DNA of 64,000 bases from CALRQJ02 sp943370285 (GTDB lineage: Bacteria; Bacteroidota; Bacteroidia; Chitinophagales; Chitinophagaceae), in the NCBI GenBank assembly GCA_943370285.1, contig CALRQJ020000009.1, positions 1 through 64,000 of the forward strand, given 5' to 3'. Below the pieces are notes generated by a model that saw only the letters and a program-made list of their open reading frames with translations, was not told the DNA's origin and ran no database searches. Numbering within the stretch: the first letter of the stretch is position 1; each line of letters starts with the position of its first letter. The translations under genes and the position numbers were made by a program. Shown here piece after piece: positions 22,846-31,110 of this stretch.

Positions 22846-25251
22846 ATGCACCGTTCTGTTCGAATATTTTGGAGATTTATTTTAATTGGATTTGGTTCTT
22901 TTCTATTGTTATTGTTGATGGCGAACTTTGGTTTGCTAGGCAAAATGCCATCGATTGAAGACCTAGAAAATCCATCTGCATCTTTGGCCAGCGAAGTCAT
23001 TGCCGAAGATGGAACTGTAATGGGCAAATACTATTTGCAGGATAGAACTAATGTAGAATACAAAGACATCAGCCAGCATGTAATAAAAGCTTTGATTGCA
23101 ACAGAAGATGAACGTTTTTACGACCATAGCGGTATTGACTCTAAAGCCATGGCAAGAGCTGTTTTCTTTTTAGGGAGCAAAGGTGGTGCTAGTACCATCA
23201 CCATGCAAACAGCAAAAAATCTATTCACAGAAAACTGGGGTACAAGAAATATCCTACTTAGAGGTATTCAAAAAATTAAGGAATGTATTATTGCTGTAAA
23301 ACTAGAACGCAATTTCACCAAAGAAGAAATATTGGCACTGTATCTTAATACCGTTGAGTTTAGCGATAATATTTTTGGCGTAAGAAATGCAGCCAAAACT
23401 TTCTTTCAAAAAGAACCCGATGTTATTAGCAAAGAAGAAGCTGCTATGTTAGTGGGGATGGTTAATGCCCCCGGCATGTATAACCCTAGACGATTTCCTA
23501 AACCTGCACTCGACAGAAGAAACTTGGTAATCGATCAAATGGTCCGCAATAATTACATGACCGAAGGTGAAGCGAAATCGTTGAAAGTAAAACCAATTGT
23601 GCTTAACTATAAAAAGTTAGACCAAAATGCCGGACTTGCACCATACTTTAGAATGGTATTAGGAGAAGAAATGAAAAAATGGTGCAACGAACACCGCAAA
23701 TCGAATGGTGAAAAATACAATTTGTATAGAGATGGCTTAAAAATTTATACCACCATCAATCCTCGTATGCAATTGTATGCAGAAGAAGCTGTGGCCAAGC
23801 ATATCAATTACATGCAAAAGATTTTAAACAGCCAATCTAATATTAAAACAGGAAAGGTTTGGGCAGATTATCAAAATGTATTGAATGCTGCCATGAAAAA
23901 ATCTGACCGTTGGAAGAATGGAGAGAATGAAGGATTGGATGCCGATGAAATCAAAAAATCATTTCAAGTAAAAGTGCCGATGAAAATATTTGCTTGGAAT
24001 AAGAATAGAGAAGTGGACACGGTAATGACACCCATGGATTCTATTAAATACAGTAGGCAAATGTTACAGGCCGGCTTTATGGTGATGGATCCATTATCCG
24101 GAAATATTAAAGCATGGGTAGGTGGAATAGATTTTAAAACATTCAAATACGACCACGTCAATCAAAATACAAAAAGACAAGTTGGTTCAACCATGAAGCC
24201 ATTATTGTACAGTATGGCAGTTGAAGATGCAAGCTTCACTCCTACTACACCTGTTGTTGACGTTCAACAAAATTTTGGCAGCTTTGGCATGGTTCCTAAT
24301 ACTGGTGCGTCTTGTACCGGTCGTTCGATGCAAATGGCGCAAGCTTTGGCACAATCTCGAAACTGTGCTACCGCTTATATTCTCAAACAACTTGGTCCTG
24401 GTAACGAAGGCGCCAAGCAGTTTGTTGAATTTTTAAAGAAATGTAATATCAAAACAGAAGTTCCTGCCTACCCATCTATTGCATTGGGTAGTTCAGAAAT
24501 TTCTTTATACGAAATGATGTGGTCTTACAGCATGTTTCCTGGTCGAGGCTTTAGCAGCAAACCCATGTTGATAAGCAGAATCGAAGACCATAACGGAAAT
24601 GTGTTAGAAAGTTTTGTACCACAACGTTCTGAAGTGATCAGTGAAGTAACAGCTTACACAATGGCCCGTATGATGCAAGGCACCATGCAGTTCGGAACCG
24701 GTCGCAGAATATGGGGTTATGGTGTAACCGGAGAGATTGCAGGCAAAACCGGTACTACCAACGACAATAGCGATGCATGGTTTATGGGTTATACGCCACA
24801 AATGTTAGGAGGTGTTTGGGTAGGTTGTGATGATCGATTTATCCGCTTCAATAGTACCGATGTTGGGCAAGGTTCATCTGCAGCATTACCTATATGGGCG
24901 TATTTCTACGAAAAAGCAGCAAATGATAAGAATTGTAATTTGGACATGGGTTCTAAATTTTTGAAACCTGAAATTATGTCCAATGATATTAATTATGATT
25001 GGATGAATAACCTGCCTCCTCAATTAGGTGCTGAAGGTGAAAATCAAGGCACTGCAACATCAGGTGATTATTTAGAAGAAATTCCTGACCTTAATCCCGA
25101 AGATATAGGGCCTGAAAGTGAATTACCAAAAGATCCCAAATCAACTCCTCCGGTAAAAAAAGATAGCAAACCCACTGATTCCAAACAACCGGCTGCAAAG
25201 CCCGACAACAAAGAACCTAAAGCAGTAATGCCTAAAAAGCAAAACAAATAA
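22846..25251 (+). CDS. Class A penicillin-binding protein (PBP1A type)
   Basis: An 801-residue bifunctional peptidoglycan synthase. It has a short cytoplasmic tail and one transmembrane anchor (about 9-28), then a GT51 glycosyltransferase domain (about 50-220) with catalytic Glu 87 in TEDERFYDH and the GGASTITMQ motif. The transpeptidase domain (about 400-700) has SxxK at 448-451 (STMK), SRN as the SxN motif, and KTG at 634. The C-terminus is a Lys/Pro-rich disordered tail of about 60 residues. It polymerises glycan strands and cross-links peptides at the outer face of the inner membrane. A small membrane protein follows 12 bases later. Confidence 0.96.
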   Translation: MHRSVRIFWRFILIGFGSFLLLLLMANFGLLGKMPSIEDLENPSASLASEVIAEDGTVMGKYYLQDRTNVEYKDISQHVIKALIATEDERFYDHSGIDSKAMARAVFFLGSKGGASTITMQTAKNLFTENWGTRNILLRGIQKIKECIIAVKLERNFTKEEILALYLNTVEFSDNIFGVRNAAKTFFQKEPDVISKEEAAMLVGMVNAPGMYNPRRFPKPALDRRNLVIDQMVRNNYMTEGEAKSLKVKPIVLNYKKLDQNAGLAPYFRMVLGEEMKKWCNEHRKSNGEKYNLYRDGLKIYTTINPRMQLYAEEAVAKHINYMQKILNSQSNIKTGKVWADYQNVLNAAMKKSDRWKNGENEGLDADEIKKSFQVKVPMKIFAWNKNREVDTVMTPMDSIKYSRQMLQAGFMVMDPLSGNIKAWVGGIDFKTFKYDHVNQNTKRQVGSTMKPLLYSMAVEDASFTPTTPVVDVQQNFGSFGMVPNTGASCTGRSMQMAQALAQSRNCATAYILKQLGPGNEGAKQFVEFLKKCNIKTEVPAYPSIALGSSEISLYEMMWSYSMFPGRGFSSKPMLISRIEDHNGNVLESFVPQRSEVISEVTAYTMARMMQGTMQFGTGRRIWGYGVTGEIAGKTGTTNDNSDAWFMGYTPQMLGGVWVGCDDRFIRFNSTDVGQGSSAALPIWAYFYEKAANDKNCNLDMGSKFLKPEIMSNDINYDWMNNLPPQLGAEGENQGTATSGDYLEEIPDLNPEDIGPESELPKDPKSTPPVKKDSKPTDSKQPAAKPDNKEPKAVMPKKQNK

Positions 25252-25263
25252 TGGGAGAAGCAA

Positions 25264-25683
25264 ATGAAAAAATGGACATGGTTTATCTTATTGATTTTGG
25301 TGATCATAGTTGTATGTTGGTTGCTGTATCACTATTATAACACACCAGCTAGTAACGTAAGCAATGCGTCACAACCAGTACAAAAAAATAGTATAACTAC
25401 TGTTTCAAACGTTGCAACTAAACAACCCGAAATTCCGCATTCAGCGATTATTGGCTTATGGACAGATGGGCAGGTGAATTATGATAATATTGAATTTAAA
25501 AATGATTCCATTACATACCATCAATTCAAAAATTCATATCCCTATTTCTTTGATGGCGATAGTATAAAGATTGAAATGAGTGATATGACATTGAAAGGAA
25601 AAGTGTTGCTAAACACTGATACGTTGAAAATCATTTCTGAAGATGGGGGAATGACATTATGGCGAATGAAAAAGAAGGGGTAA
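25264..25683 (+). CDS. Hypothetical membrane-anchored protein, 139 aa
   Basis: It has one N-terminal transmembrane helix (about 5-25), a Ser/Asn-rich linker and a small beta-rich periplasmic domain from about residue 58. The latter starts SAIIGLWTDG and has strands around NIEFKNDSITY and MTLKGKVLLNTDTLKI, a pattern like small lipocalin-like domains. No family can be named with confidence. It starts 12 bases after the penicillin-binding protein and is probably co-transcribed with it. Confidence 0.7.
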   Translation: MKKWTWFILLILVIIVVCWLLYHYYNTPASNVSNASQPVQKNSITTVSNVATKQPEIPHSAIIGLWTDGQVNYDNIEFKNDSITYHQFKNSYPYFFDGDSIKIEMSDMTLKGKVLLNTDTLKIISEDGGMTLWRMKKKG

Positions 25684-25767
25684 GCGGCAAGAGAGAATTT
25701 AGAATATAGAATTGTAAAAAGAGAAGAAGTTAAGCGCTGCTACACTTTTGGAAAATAATACAAATAA

Positions 25768-25793
25768 AAAAGCCCCGAAAATCGGGGCTTTTA
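25768..25793 (-). terminator. Terminator of the infA-rplQ operon
   Basis: Stem AAAAGCCCCGA / TCGGGGCTTTT with a 2-3 nt loop. On the minus strand it is followed by T's, 18 bases after the rplQ stop. Confidence 0.9.
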
Positions 25794-25811
25794 CAATTAT
25801 TACAATACAAC

Positions 25812-26345
25812 TTATTCAGCTGATTTTGTTTCTTCTGTAGCTTCTGCAGCAGGTGTTTCAACCACAGCTTCGGTAGCAGGAGGAGCAGCTTCTGCTTTCT
25901 TCTTAGCACCACCGGCACGACGTGTTTTCTTAGCAGGTGCAGCAGCAGCGTCAACAGATTTACCATAGATTTCGTTGAAATCAACCAACTCAATCATTGC
26001 TAATTCTGCATTATCACCCATACGAGTGCCTAACTTAATGATGCGGCTATAACCACCTGGGCGGCCGGCAACTTTAGGAGCTACTACGGTAAACAGTTCT
26101 TTAACAGCTGCTTTATCCTGTAGATAGCTGAACACTATTCTATGCTGGTGCATGATAGTTTCTTTGGTATCGTTCTTTTTTGTCTTTGTAATCAAAGGCT
26201 CTACAAAAGTTCTTAATGCTTTAGCTTTAGCCAAAGTAGTTGTAATTCTTTTGTGAGTGATTAACTGACTAGCTAGGTTGCTGAGCAACGCTTCTCTGTG
26301 TGCCTTCTTACGGCCGAGGTTGTTTACTTTGTCTCCGTGACGCAT
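25812..26345 (-). CDS. rplQ: 50S ribosomal protein L17
   Basis: A 177-residue protein. The L17 core (about 1-125) begins MRHGDKVNNLGR and includes NLASQLITHKRI. A C-terminal extension of about 50 residues is rich in Ala, Glu, Lys and Pro and probably disordered; Bacteroidota L17 proteins often carry such tails. Last gene of the operon. Confidence 0.98.
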   Translation of the reverse strand: MRHGDKVNNLGRKKAHREALLSNLASQLITHKRITTTLAKAKALRTFVEPLITKTKKNDTKETIMHQHRIVFSYLQDKAAVKELFTVVAPKVAGRPGGYSRIIKLGTRMGDNAELAMIELVDFNEIYGKSVDAAAAPAKKTRRAGGAKKKAEAAPPATEAVVETPAAEATEETKSAE

Positions 26346-26400
26346 GACATATTGTTTTATATCCTACACCGTGTCAGGAATTGTAGGATGTGAAAAATAA

Positions 26401-26433
26401 TAGCGGCTGAATGTATTATCAAATCAGCCGCTA
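26401..26433 (-). other. Intercistronic hairpin between rpoA and rplQ
   Basis: A perfect 10-bp inverted repeat (TAGCGGCTGA / TCAGCCGCTA). On the minus strand it lies 5 bases after the rpoA stop and is followed by TTATTTTTC, so it resembles a weak terminator or processing site inside the operon. Confidence 0.65.
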
Positions 26434-26438
26434 CAGTA

Positions 26439-27440
26439 TTAATTATCTAAATTATCTAAACCTAATTTTACTAAATCCATACCAAAATGAAGACCTCTTT
26501 CGCTCAAAACTTGCTCAATTTCACTCAAGCTCTTTTGACCAAAGTTTCTAAACTTCATTAAGTCTTCTTGCTCGTATTGTACCAACTCGCTCAAGCTGTT
26601 GATCTTAGCAGCTTTTAAGCAGTTAAAGGCACGAACAGAAAGATCTAAATCTTCTAATGGTGTCTTAAGAATTTTACGCAATTGTAATACATGCTCATCA
26701 ACAACATCTTCTTTCTTATCTTCTTTGTTATCGAAGGTGATGTTTTCGTCAGTGATGATCATCAAATGCTGAATCAAAATACGACTAGCTTGTTTGACTG
26801 CATCTTCAGGATGAATAGTACCATCGGTAACTACTTCCATGATTAGTTTTTCGAAGTCGGTACGCTGTTCAACACGGGTATTTTCAATGCTGTACTTTAC
26901 GTTTTTGATGGGTGTATGGATAGAATCGATGGGTACATATCCAAACGGAGCATCTTTCACCTTGTTATCTTCTGCAGGTACATAACCACGGCCTTTAGCA
27001 ATGGTTAATTCGATATCCAACTTAGAAGTGGTATCCATGGTGCAAAGTAATAACTCAGGGTTCATTACTTGAAAGGTTTGCGTAGCTTCACCAATCATAG
27101 CAGCGTTAAACTCATTTCTACCTTTGATAGAAAGGGTGATTTTTTCGCTGTTTACATCATGCTCTACTAACTTTTTGAATCTTACTTGCTTAAGGTTCAA
27201 AATGATTTCGGTAACATCTTCTGTAATACCTCTAAGTGTGGCAAATTCATGCTCAGCACCTTCTATTTTAATACCGGTAATAGCATAACCTTCTAATGAA
27301 CTAAGCAAAACTCTGCGAAGTGCATTACCAATTGTTAAGCCAAAACCAGGCTCTAATGGACGGAATTCAAACTGTGCTTCAAAATCTGTTGCTTTTTGTA
27401 GAACGATTTTGTCAGGCTTTTGAAAATTTAAAATGGCCAT
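26439..27440 (-). CDS. rpoA: RNA polymerase subunit alpha
   Basis: A 333-residue protein of usual length. The N-terminal dimerisation domain includes PLEPGFGLTIGNALRRVLL; a linker follows at about 230-250; the C-terminal domain has LSVRAFNCLKAAKI and FGQKSLSEI, which contact promoter UP elements and activators. It lies between rpsD and rplQ as in most bacteria. Confidence 0.98.
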   Translation of the reverse strand: MAILNFQKPDKIVLQKATDFEAQFEFRPLEPGFGLTIGNALRRVLLSSLEGYAITGIKIEGAEHEFATLRGITEDVTEIILNLKQVRFKKLVEHDVNSEKITLSIKGRNEFNAAMIGEATQTFQVMNPELLLCTMDTTSKLDIELTIAKGRGYVPAEDNKVKDAPFGYVPIDSIHTPIKNVKYSIENTRVEQRTDFEKLIMEVVTDGTIHPEDAVKQASRILIQHLMIITDENITFDNKEDKKEDVVDEHVLQLRKILKTPLEDLDLSVRAFNCLKAAKINSLSELVQYEQEDLMKFRNFGQKSLSEIEQVLSERGLHFGMDLVKLGLDNLDN

Positions 27441-27531
27441 ATCTGTGATTCAGTTTTTGCGATGATTTGTTTTGTTACCAGCAAGCTTAAAGCTTTGCTT
27501 TTCTTGTACACTTTTCGAGTGAGCCTCAGGC

Positions 27532-28137
27532 TTACTTAGAGTACAATTCAACAATCAATTGTTCCTTGATATTTTCAGGAACACTCTCCCTTTCAGGATA
27601 AGTGATAAATGTGCCCTTTTTCTCAGTTTCGTTCCAATCTAACCAGCTAAACTTAGGGTTTTTGCCACGGATGAAACTAACCAAGGCGCTGTTAGCAGCA
27701 GTCTTATCTTTCAAACCAATGGTGTCACCGGCTTTTAATTGATAAGATGGGATGTTTAACACCTCACCGTTAACTGTAATATGCTTGTGGGCCACTAACT
27801 GACGAGCAGCAGGACGGCTTGGAGCAATACCCAAACGGAAAACAACATTATCCAAACGGGCTTCTAATAATTTAATCAAATTTTCACCGGTAACACCCTT
27901 ACGACGGGCTGCTTCGGCAAAAGTGTTGCGGAACTGCTTCTCCAAAACACCATAAGTGTATTTGGCTTTTTGCTTCTCTCTTAACTGTAAAGCGTACTCA
28001 CCTAAAGTTTTACGCTTACGATTTGGACCGTGCTGACCTGGAGGGTTACTGTTTTTACCCAACCATTTGCCGTTGCCTAAAATTGGCTCTCCAAAAATTC
28101 TACTGATTTTGGTCTTTGGACCTGTGTAACGTGCCAT
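27532..28137 (-). CDS. rpsD: 30S ribosomal protein S4
   Basis: A 201-residue protein with the S4 RNA-binding domain (about 90-150, RLDNVVFRLGIAPSRPAARQLV). S4 is a primary 16S rRNA binder and in other bacteria represses the alpha operon. The N-terminus carries no zinc-binding cysteines, so it is of the zinc-free type. Confidence 0.98.
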   Translation of the reverse strand: MARYTGPKTKISRIFGEPILGNGKWLGKNSNPPGQHGPNRKRKTLGEYALQLREKQKAKYTYGVLEKQFRNTFAEAARRKGVTGENLIKLLEARLDNVVFRLGIAPSRPAARQLVAHKHITVNGEVLNIPSYQLKAGDTIGLKDKTAANSALVSFIRGKNPKFSWLDWNETEKKGTFITYPERESVPENIKEQLIVELYSK

Positions 28138-28219
28138 TGTACTGTTCTTTTTTTGATTTTTTAATGACGGAACAACATCTGTAAAAATCTAAAATGAATG
28201 ATGTTCCCTTTTATTGAAT

Positions 28220-28250
28220 AAAGCAGTAATGAGTTACTCACTACTGCTTT
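28220..28250 (-). other. Intercistronic hairpin between rpsK and rpsD
   Basis: A 31-nt palindrome (AAAGCAGTA... / ...TACTGCTTT) with only one G-U position, forming an almost uninterrupted stem of about 13 bp, then TTTATTC on the minus strand. It lies 12 bases after the rpsK stop. Confidence 0.65.
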
Positions 28251-28262
28251 GTTATTATGTTT

Positions 28263-28667
28263 TTATACTCTACGCTTCTTTGGAGGACGACAACCATTGT
28301 GCGGCATTGGCGTAACGTCTTTAATCATTGAAACTTCGATACCACTCTGTGATAGGGCACGGATTGCACCTTCACGGCCCGAACCAGGACCTTTTACATA
28401 CACATCAACTCTTTTCAAACCAGCTTCGAAAGCTACTTTAGCAGCATCAGAAGCAGCCATTTGAGCGGCGTATGGAGTGTTTTTCTTAGAACCTCTAAAT
28501 CCCATTTTACCGGCTGAAGACCAGCTGATAACTTGACCTGATTTGTTGGTTAAACTGATAATAATGTTGTTGAAAGTAGCACTGATATGAGCATCGCCAT
28601 GTGCATCTACTTTTACAATCCTTTTTTTCGCAGCGGCTTTTGCGCTGTTTTGTTGTGCTTTTGCCAT
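28263..28667 (-). CDS. rpsK: 30S ribosomal protein S11
   Basis: A 134-residue protein from ATG 28667 (MAKAQQNSA). Core motifs are ISATFNNIIISLT and a conserved end reading TPMPHNGCRPPKKRRV. The extra upstream frame to 28721 runs through the intergenic gap and is not part of S11. Confidence 0.98.
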   Translation of the reverse strand: MAKAQQNSAKAAAKKRIVKVDAHGDAHISATFNNIIISLTNKSGQVISWSSAGKMGFRGSKKNTPYAAQMAASDAAKVAFEAGLKRVDVYVKGPGSGREGAIRALSQSGIEVSMIKDVTPMPHNGCRPPKKRRV

Positions 28668-28770
28668 AATTAATGGTGGAGGTAATCTGTGAATGTTTAT
28701 TGTTAAGCCCCTCCTTTTCAAGCTATTTGTAGCTGAAATATCCGGCGGCTGATGAAAACGGTATTAAAGA

Positions 28771-28807
28771 CTGATTCCAAACTTCGATAATCAAAGTTTG
28801 GAATCAG
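28771..28807 (-). other. Intercistronic hairpin between rpsM and rpsK
   Basis: A perfect 14-bp inverted repeat (CTGATTCCAAACTT at 28771-28784 and its complement at 28794-28807) with a 9-nt loop, directly after the rpsM stop. On the minus strand it is followed only by TCTTTAATA, so termination would be partial at most. Confidence 0.7.
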
Positions 28808-28814
28808 ATAATTA

Positions 28815-29195
28815 TTACTTCTTAGCTGCTTTTTTCTTACCGGCAACCGTTTTACGTTTACCTTTACGAGTACGACTATTTGTTCTAGTACGTTGTCCAC
28901 GAAGTGGTAAACCTTTACGATGACGAAGACCACGGTAACAAGCGATATCAAGCAAACGCTTAATACTCATTTGAACCTCACTTCTTAAAGCACCTTCTAC
29001 CTTAATTTCATTGTTAATGATATTACGGATAGCAGTTTGCTCATCGTCATTCCACTGATTTACTTTCTTATTAAAGTCAATACCTGCTTTAGTAAGAATG
29101 TACTGGGCAGTTGAACGTCCAATACCATAAATGTAGGTTAGACCAATTTCTCCCCTCTTGTTCTTTGGGATATCAATACCGGCAATACGGGCCAT
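28815..29195 (-). CDS. rpsM: 30S ribosomal protein S13
   Basis: A 126-residue protein beginning MARIAGIDIPKNKRGEI, with the RGLRHRKGLPLRGQRT loop and a basic tail. Standard S13 located in the subunit head. It follows rpmJ in the infA-rplQ operon. Confidence 0.98.
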   Translation of the reverse strand: MARIAGIDIPKNKRGEIGLTYIYGIGRSTAQYILTKAGIDFNKKVNQWNDDEQTAIRNIINNEIKVEGALRSEVQMSIKRLLDIACYRGLRHRKGLPLRGQRTRTNSRTRKGKRKTVAGKKKAAKK

Positions 29196-29261
29196 ATTCT
29201 GATTTTAATTAATTGTTTACGATGTTTAGGGCAGTATCTGCATCATTGCAACTACTACTAA

Positions 29262-29378
29262 TTATCCCTGACGCTGCTTAAAGCGAGGATTTTTCTTGTT
29301 GATTACATACAGCCTTCCTTTCCGCTTCACAATCTTGCAATCAACGCTGCGCTTTTTAATAGCTGCTCTTACTTTCAT
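29262..29378 (-). CDS. rpmJ: 50S ribosomal protein L36
   Basis: A 38-residue protein, MKVRAAIKKRSVDCKIVKR to NPRFKQRQG. Length and sequence match L36. The usual C-type zinc ligands are mostly absent: one Cys is visible at position 14, so it is a zinc-independent form. It starts 14 bases after infA. Confidence 0.96.
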   Translation of the reverse strand: MKVRAAIKKRSVDCKIVKRKGRLYVINKKNPRFKQRQG

Positions 29379-29392
29379 GACTTAATGATTGG

Positions 29393-29611
29393 TTATTTAT
29401 ATCTGAAAATGATTCTACCCCTACTTAAATCATATGGACTCATCTCAACTCCTACCTTGTCGCCAGGGAGAATTCTGATGTAATTCATTCTCATTTTACC
29501 AGAGATGGTAGCGATAATTTCGTGGCCGTTCTCCAACTTTACACGGAACATGGCGTTGGACAGGGCTTCTACGATTGAACCATCCTGTTTAATGAGTGCT
29601 TGTTTAGACAT
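29393..29611 (-). CDS. infA: Translation initiation factor IF-1
   Basis: A 72-residue OB-fold protein, with SKQALIKQDGSIVEALSNA and the typical GDKVGVEMSPYDLSRGRI end. First gene of this operon here; no secY or map precedes it, and a good promoter lies just upstream. Confidence 0.98.
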   Translation of the reverse strand: MSKQALIKQDGSIVEALSNAMFRVKLENGHEIIATISGKMRMNYIRILPGDKVGVEMSPYDLSRGRIIFRYK

Positions 29612-29627
29612 ACGATTTTTAGGGCTG

Positions 29628-29659
29628 CAAAGATAGTAGTTTGAGACATAAATAAGAAA
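29628..29659 (-). promoter_or_regulatory. Promoter of the infA ribosomal operon
   Basis: On the minus strand TATCTTTG (29635-29628) matches TAnnTTTG exactly; TTTC (29659-29656), 20 nt upstream, is one base from the -33 TTTG. The infA start is 17 bases beyond the -7 element, so the leader would be very short. Confidence 0.6.
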
Positions 29660-29717
29660 AGTTTGTGGAAAAAATTCAATATTTTGTGGAAAATAGTGGA
29701 ATAATTCAGTCTCAAAC
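29639..29717. repeat. Inverted repeat flanking two TGTGGAAAA elements upstream of infA
   Basis: GTTTGAGAC (29639-29647) and its exact complement GTCTCAAAC (29709-29717) enclose two copies of TGTGGAAAA (29664-29672, 29685-29693). The proximal arm sits within the spacer of the infA promoter, an operator-like position. Confidence 0.55.
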
Positions 29718-29762
29718 AGGGCAATTTTGCCAAATTAGCGCTTTTTTGCCCGTAAAATGGCA

Positions 29763-30221
29763 TTATTGTGGACAACCATTTTTTCGTCTTGTATCGATGA
29801 GGTACTGAATTTTCCAACCGGTTGCCAATTTTACCAATTGAAAAGAATTGACACCGCAATGGCTGAAATTACCTTTATAGTAAAATTGATAAGGCGTCCA
29901 AACCGAAGCTAAGTCTCCATCTATTTTTATGGTTTCAAAACTGATTCGTTCGTCAGCGGCTTCTTGCTGCAAATTGCCGATACTCTTTACAAAGGCAGAG
30001 ACTGCATCATTTCTTACAATTGTTGCTCCTAATTTGTTTTTACTAATGGTTTGTAAAACGGCACTATCTGCAAAACAAGACTTCAGCAACACTGTATCTG
30101 CATTTTTCATAGCTGTGAACAATTGATTCACCACTGTTTTAACAGCAGTCTCCTCATTAACTTGTGCCGAAACAATTTGCACAGAGCCCAATAGAATAAA
30201 AAAAGCCATCCACTTTTTCAT
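29763..30221 (-). CDS. Secreted NTF2-like (SnoaL/DUF4440-type) protein
   Basis: A 152-residue protein from ATG 30221, with a signal peptide (about 1-19, VSAQ). A single NTF2-like alpha+beta domain follows: an N-terminal helix pair (VVNQLFTAMKNADTVLLKSCF), then strands ending in FQLVKLATGWKIQYLID, the usual signature of this fold. No catalytic residues can be assigned. It precedes infA on the same strand but is separated by about 150 bases and the infA promoter. Confidence 0.8.
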   Translation of the reverse strand: MKKWMAFFILLGSVQIVSAQVNEETAVKTVVNQLFTAMKNADTVLLKSCFADSAVLQTISKNKLGATIVRNDAVSAFVKSIGNLQQEAADERISFETIKIDGDLASVWTPYQFYYKGNFSHCGVNSFQLVKLATGWKIQYLIDTRRKNGCPQ

Positions 30222-30288
30222 ATACACATATTTATAGCAAGATAAAACCAATCAAATTAAGGTTACAGCCTTTTATACAGGCGGTGCG

Positions 30289-31026
30289 TTATTGTTGTTT
30301 TCCGGCAGCGCCGTATAAATCTCTCACCACCACACTGGCTGTCATACAACCAAAAATGGCCGGCATATAACTAATGGTCCCAATCAAAGATTTTTTTGGA
30401 AACGCTTTTTCAGTAACAATAATCCGACTTTGGTCCACTACTTCCGGACTAAACACCACTTTTAACCCCTTATATATACCAAACTCATGCAAATGTTTAC
30501 GAACGTACTTTGCCAAATTACATTGGTAGGTTTTGGAAATGTCTGTAATGGTAACTTGAAGCGGATCTACCTTTCCCCCTGCTCCCAATGAACTTACTAT
30601 GGGAATCTTTCGATCGATACAAGCTTTAATGAAGTACACTTTAGGACTCAACGTATCAATACAATCTACCGCATAATCAAATTTGGCACTATCTAGGACT
30701 TCACGGGTAAAATCGTCTTTTAGATATTGATTAATAATAGTCAGTTCAATTTCAGGATTAATATCTTTCAGTCGTTCTGCCATTACTTCGGCCTTTGGTT
30801 TACCTGCAGTAGAATGTAGGGCAGGAATTTGTCGGTTACAGTTGCTTAAATCAACCCTATCAGCATCAACAATGGTCATTTTACCCACACCTGCCCTAGC
30901 AATCATCTCGGCGCAAATGCCGCCCACACCTCCCAAGCCTGCTACTAAAACATGTTTTGTCATCAAAATTTCGAGTGGTTCATCACCCAATAAAAGCTGA
31001 GAACGGCTCATCCAATAAGGTATCAT
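30289..31026 (-). CDS. tcdA: tRNA threonylcarbamoyladenosine dehydratase (TcdA/CsdL), ThiF/E1 family
   Basis: A 245-residue E1-like enzyme. The ATP site is VLVAGLGGVGGICAEMIARAG (about residues 27-46) with the Arg-finger region SNCNRQIPAL, and a conserved Asp in AVDCIDTL. TcdA cyclises t6A37 of tRNAs to ct6A using ATP. The sequence, including YQCNLAKYVRKHLHEFGI in the middle, fits TcdA better than ThiF or MoeB, and no ThiS or MoaD partner is nearby. Confidence 0.9.
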   Translation of the reverse strand: MIPYWMSRSQLLLGDEPLEILMTKHVLVAGLGGVGGICAEMIARAGVGKMTIVDADRVDLSNCNRQIPALHSTAGKPKAEVMAERLKDINPEIELTIINQYLKDDFTREVLDSAKFDYAVDCIDTLSPKVYFIKACIDRKIPIVSSLGAGGKVDPLQVTITDISKTYQCNLAKYVRKHLHEFGIYKGLKVVFSPEVVDQSRIIVTEKAFPKKSLIGTISYMPAIFGCMTASVVVRDLYGAAGKQQ

Positions 31027-31110
31027 GCAGTAAATATTTGTTTTAAAATCGCTGCTAAATACTTAAAACTTTTGAAATTCGTTACTAAAGGGTCCAATTA
31101 ATATTCTGTC

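Noticed and set aside
29664..29775. DnaA-box-like motifs taken as a chromosomal origin
   Set aside because: Only three imperfect copies, no dnaA, dnaN, gidA or rpmH nearby, and one copy is inside a coding sequence. Kept only as a regulatory curiosity.
30289..31026. ThiF-type annotation linked to the TPP-controlled receptor
   Set aside because: The sequence fits the tRNA-modifying TcdA branch, and no ThiS or other thiamine gene is adjacent.
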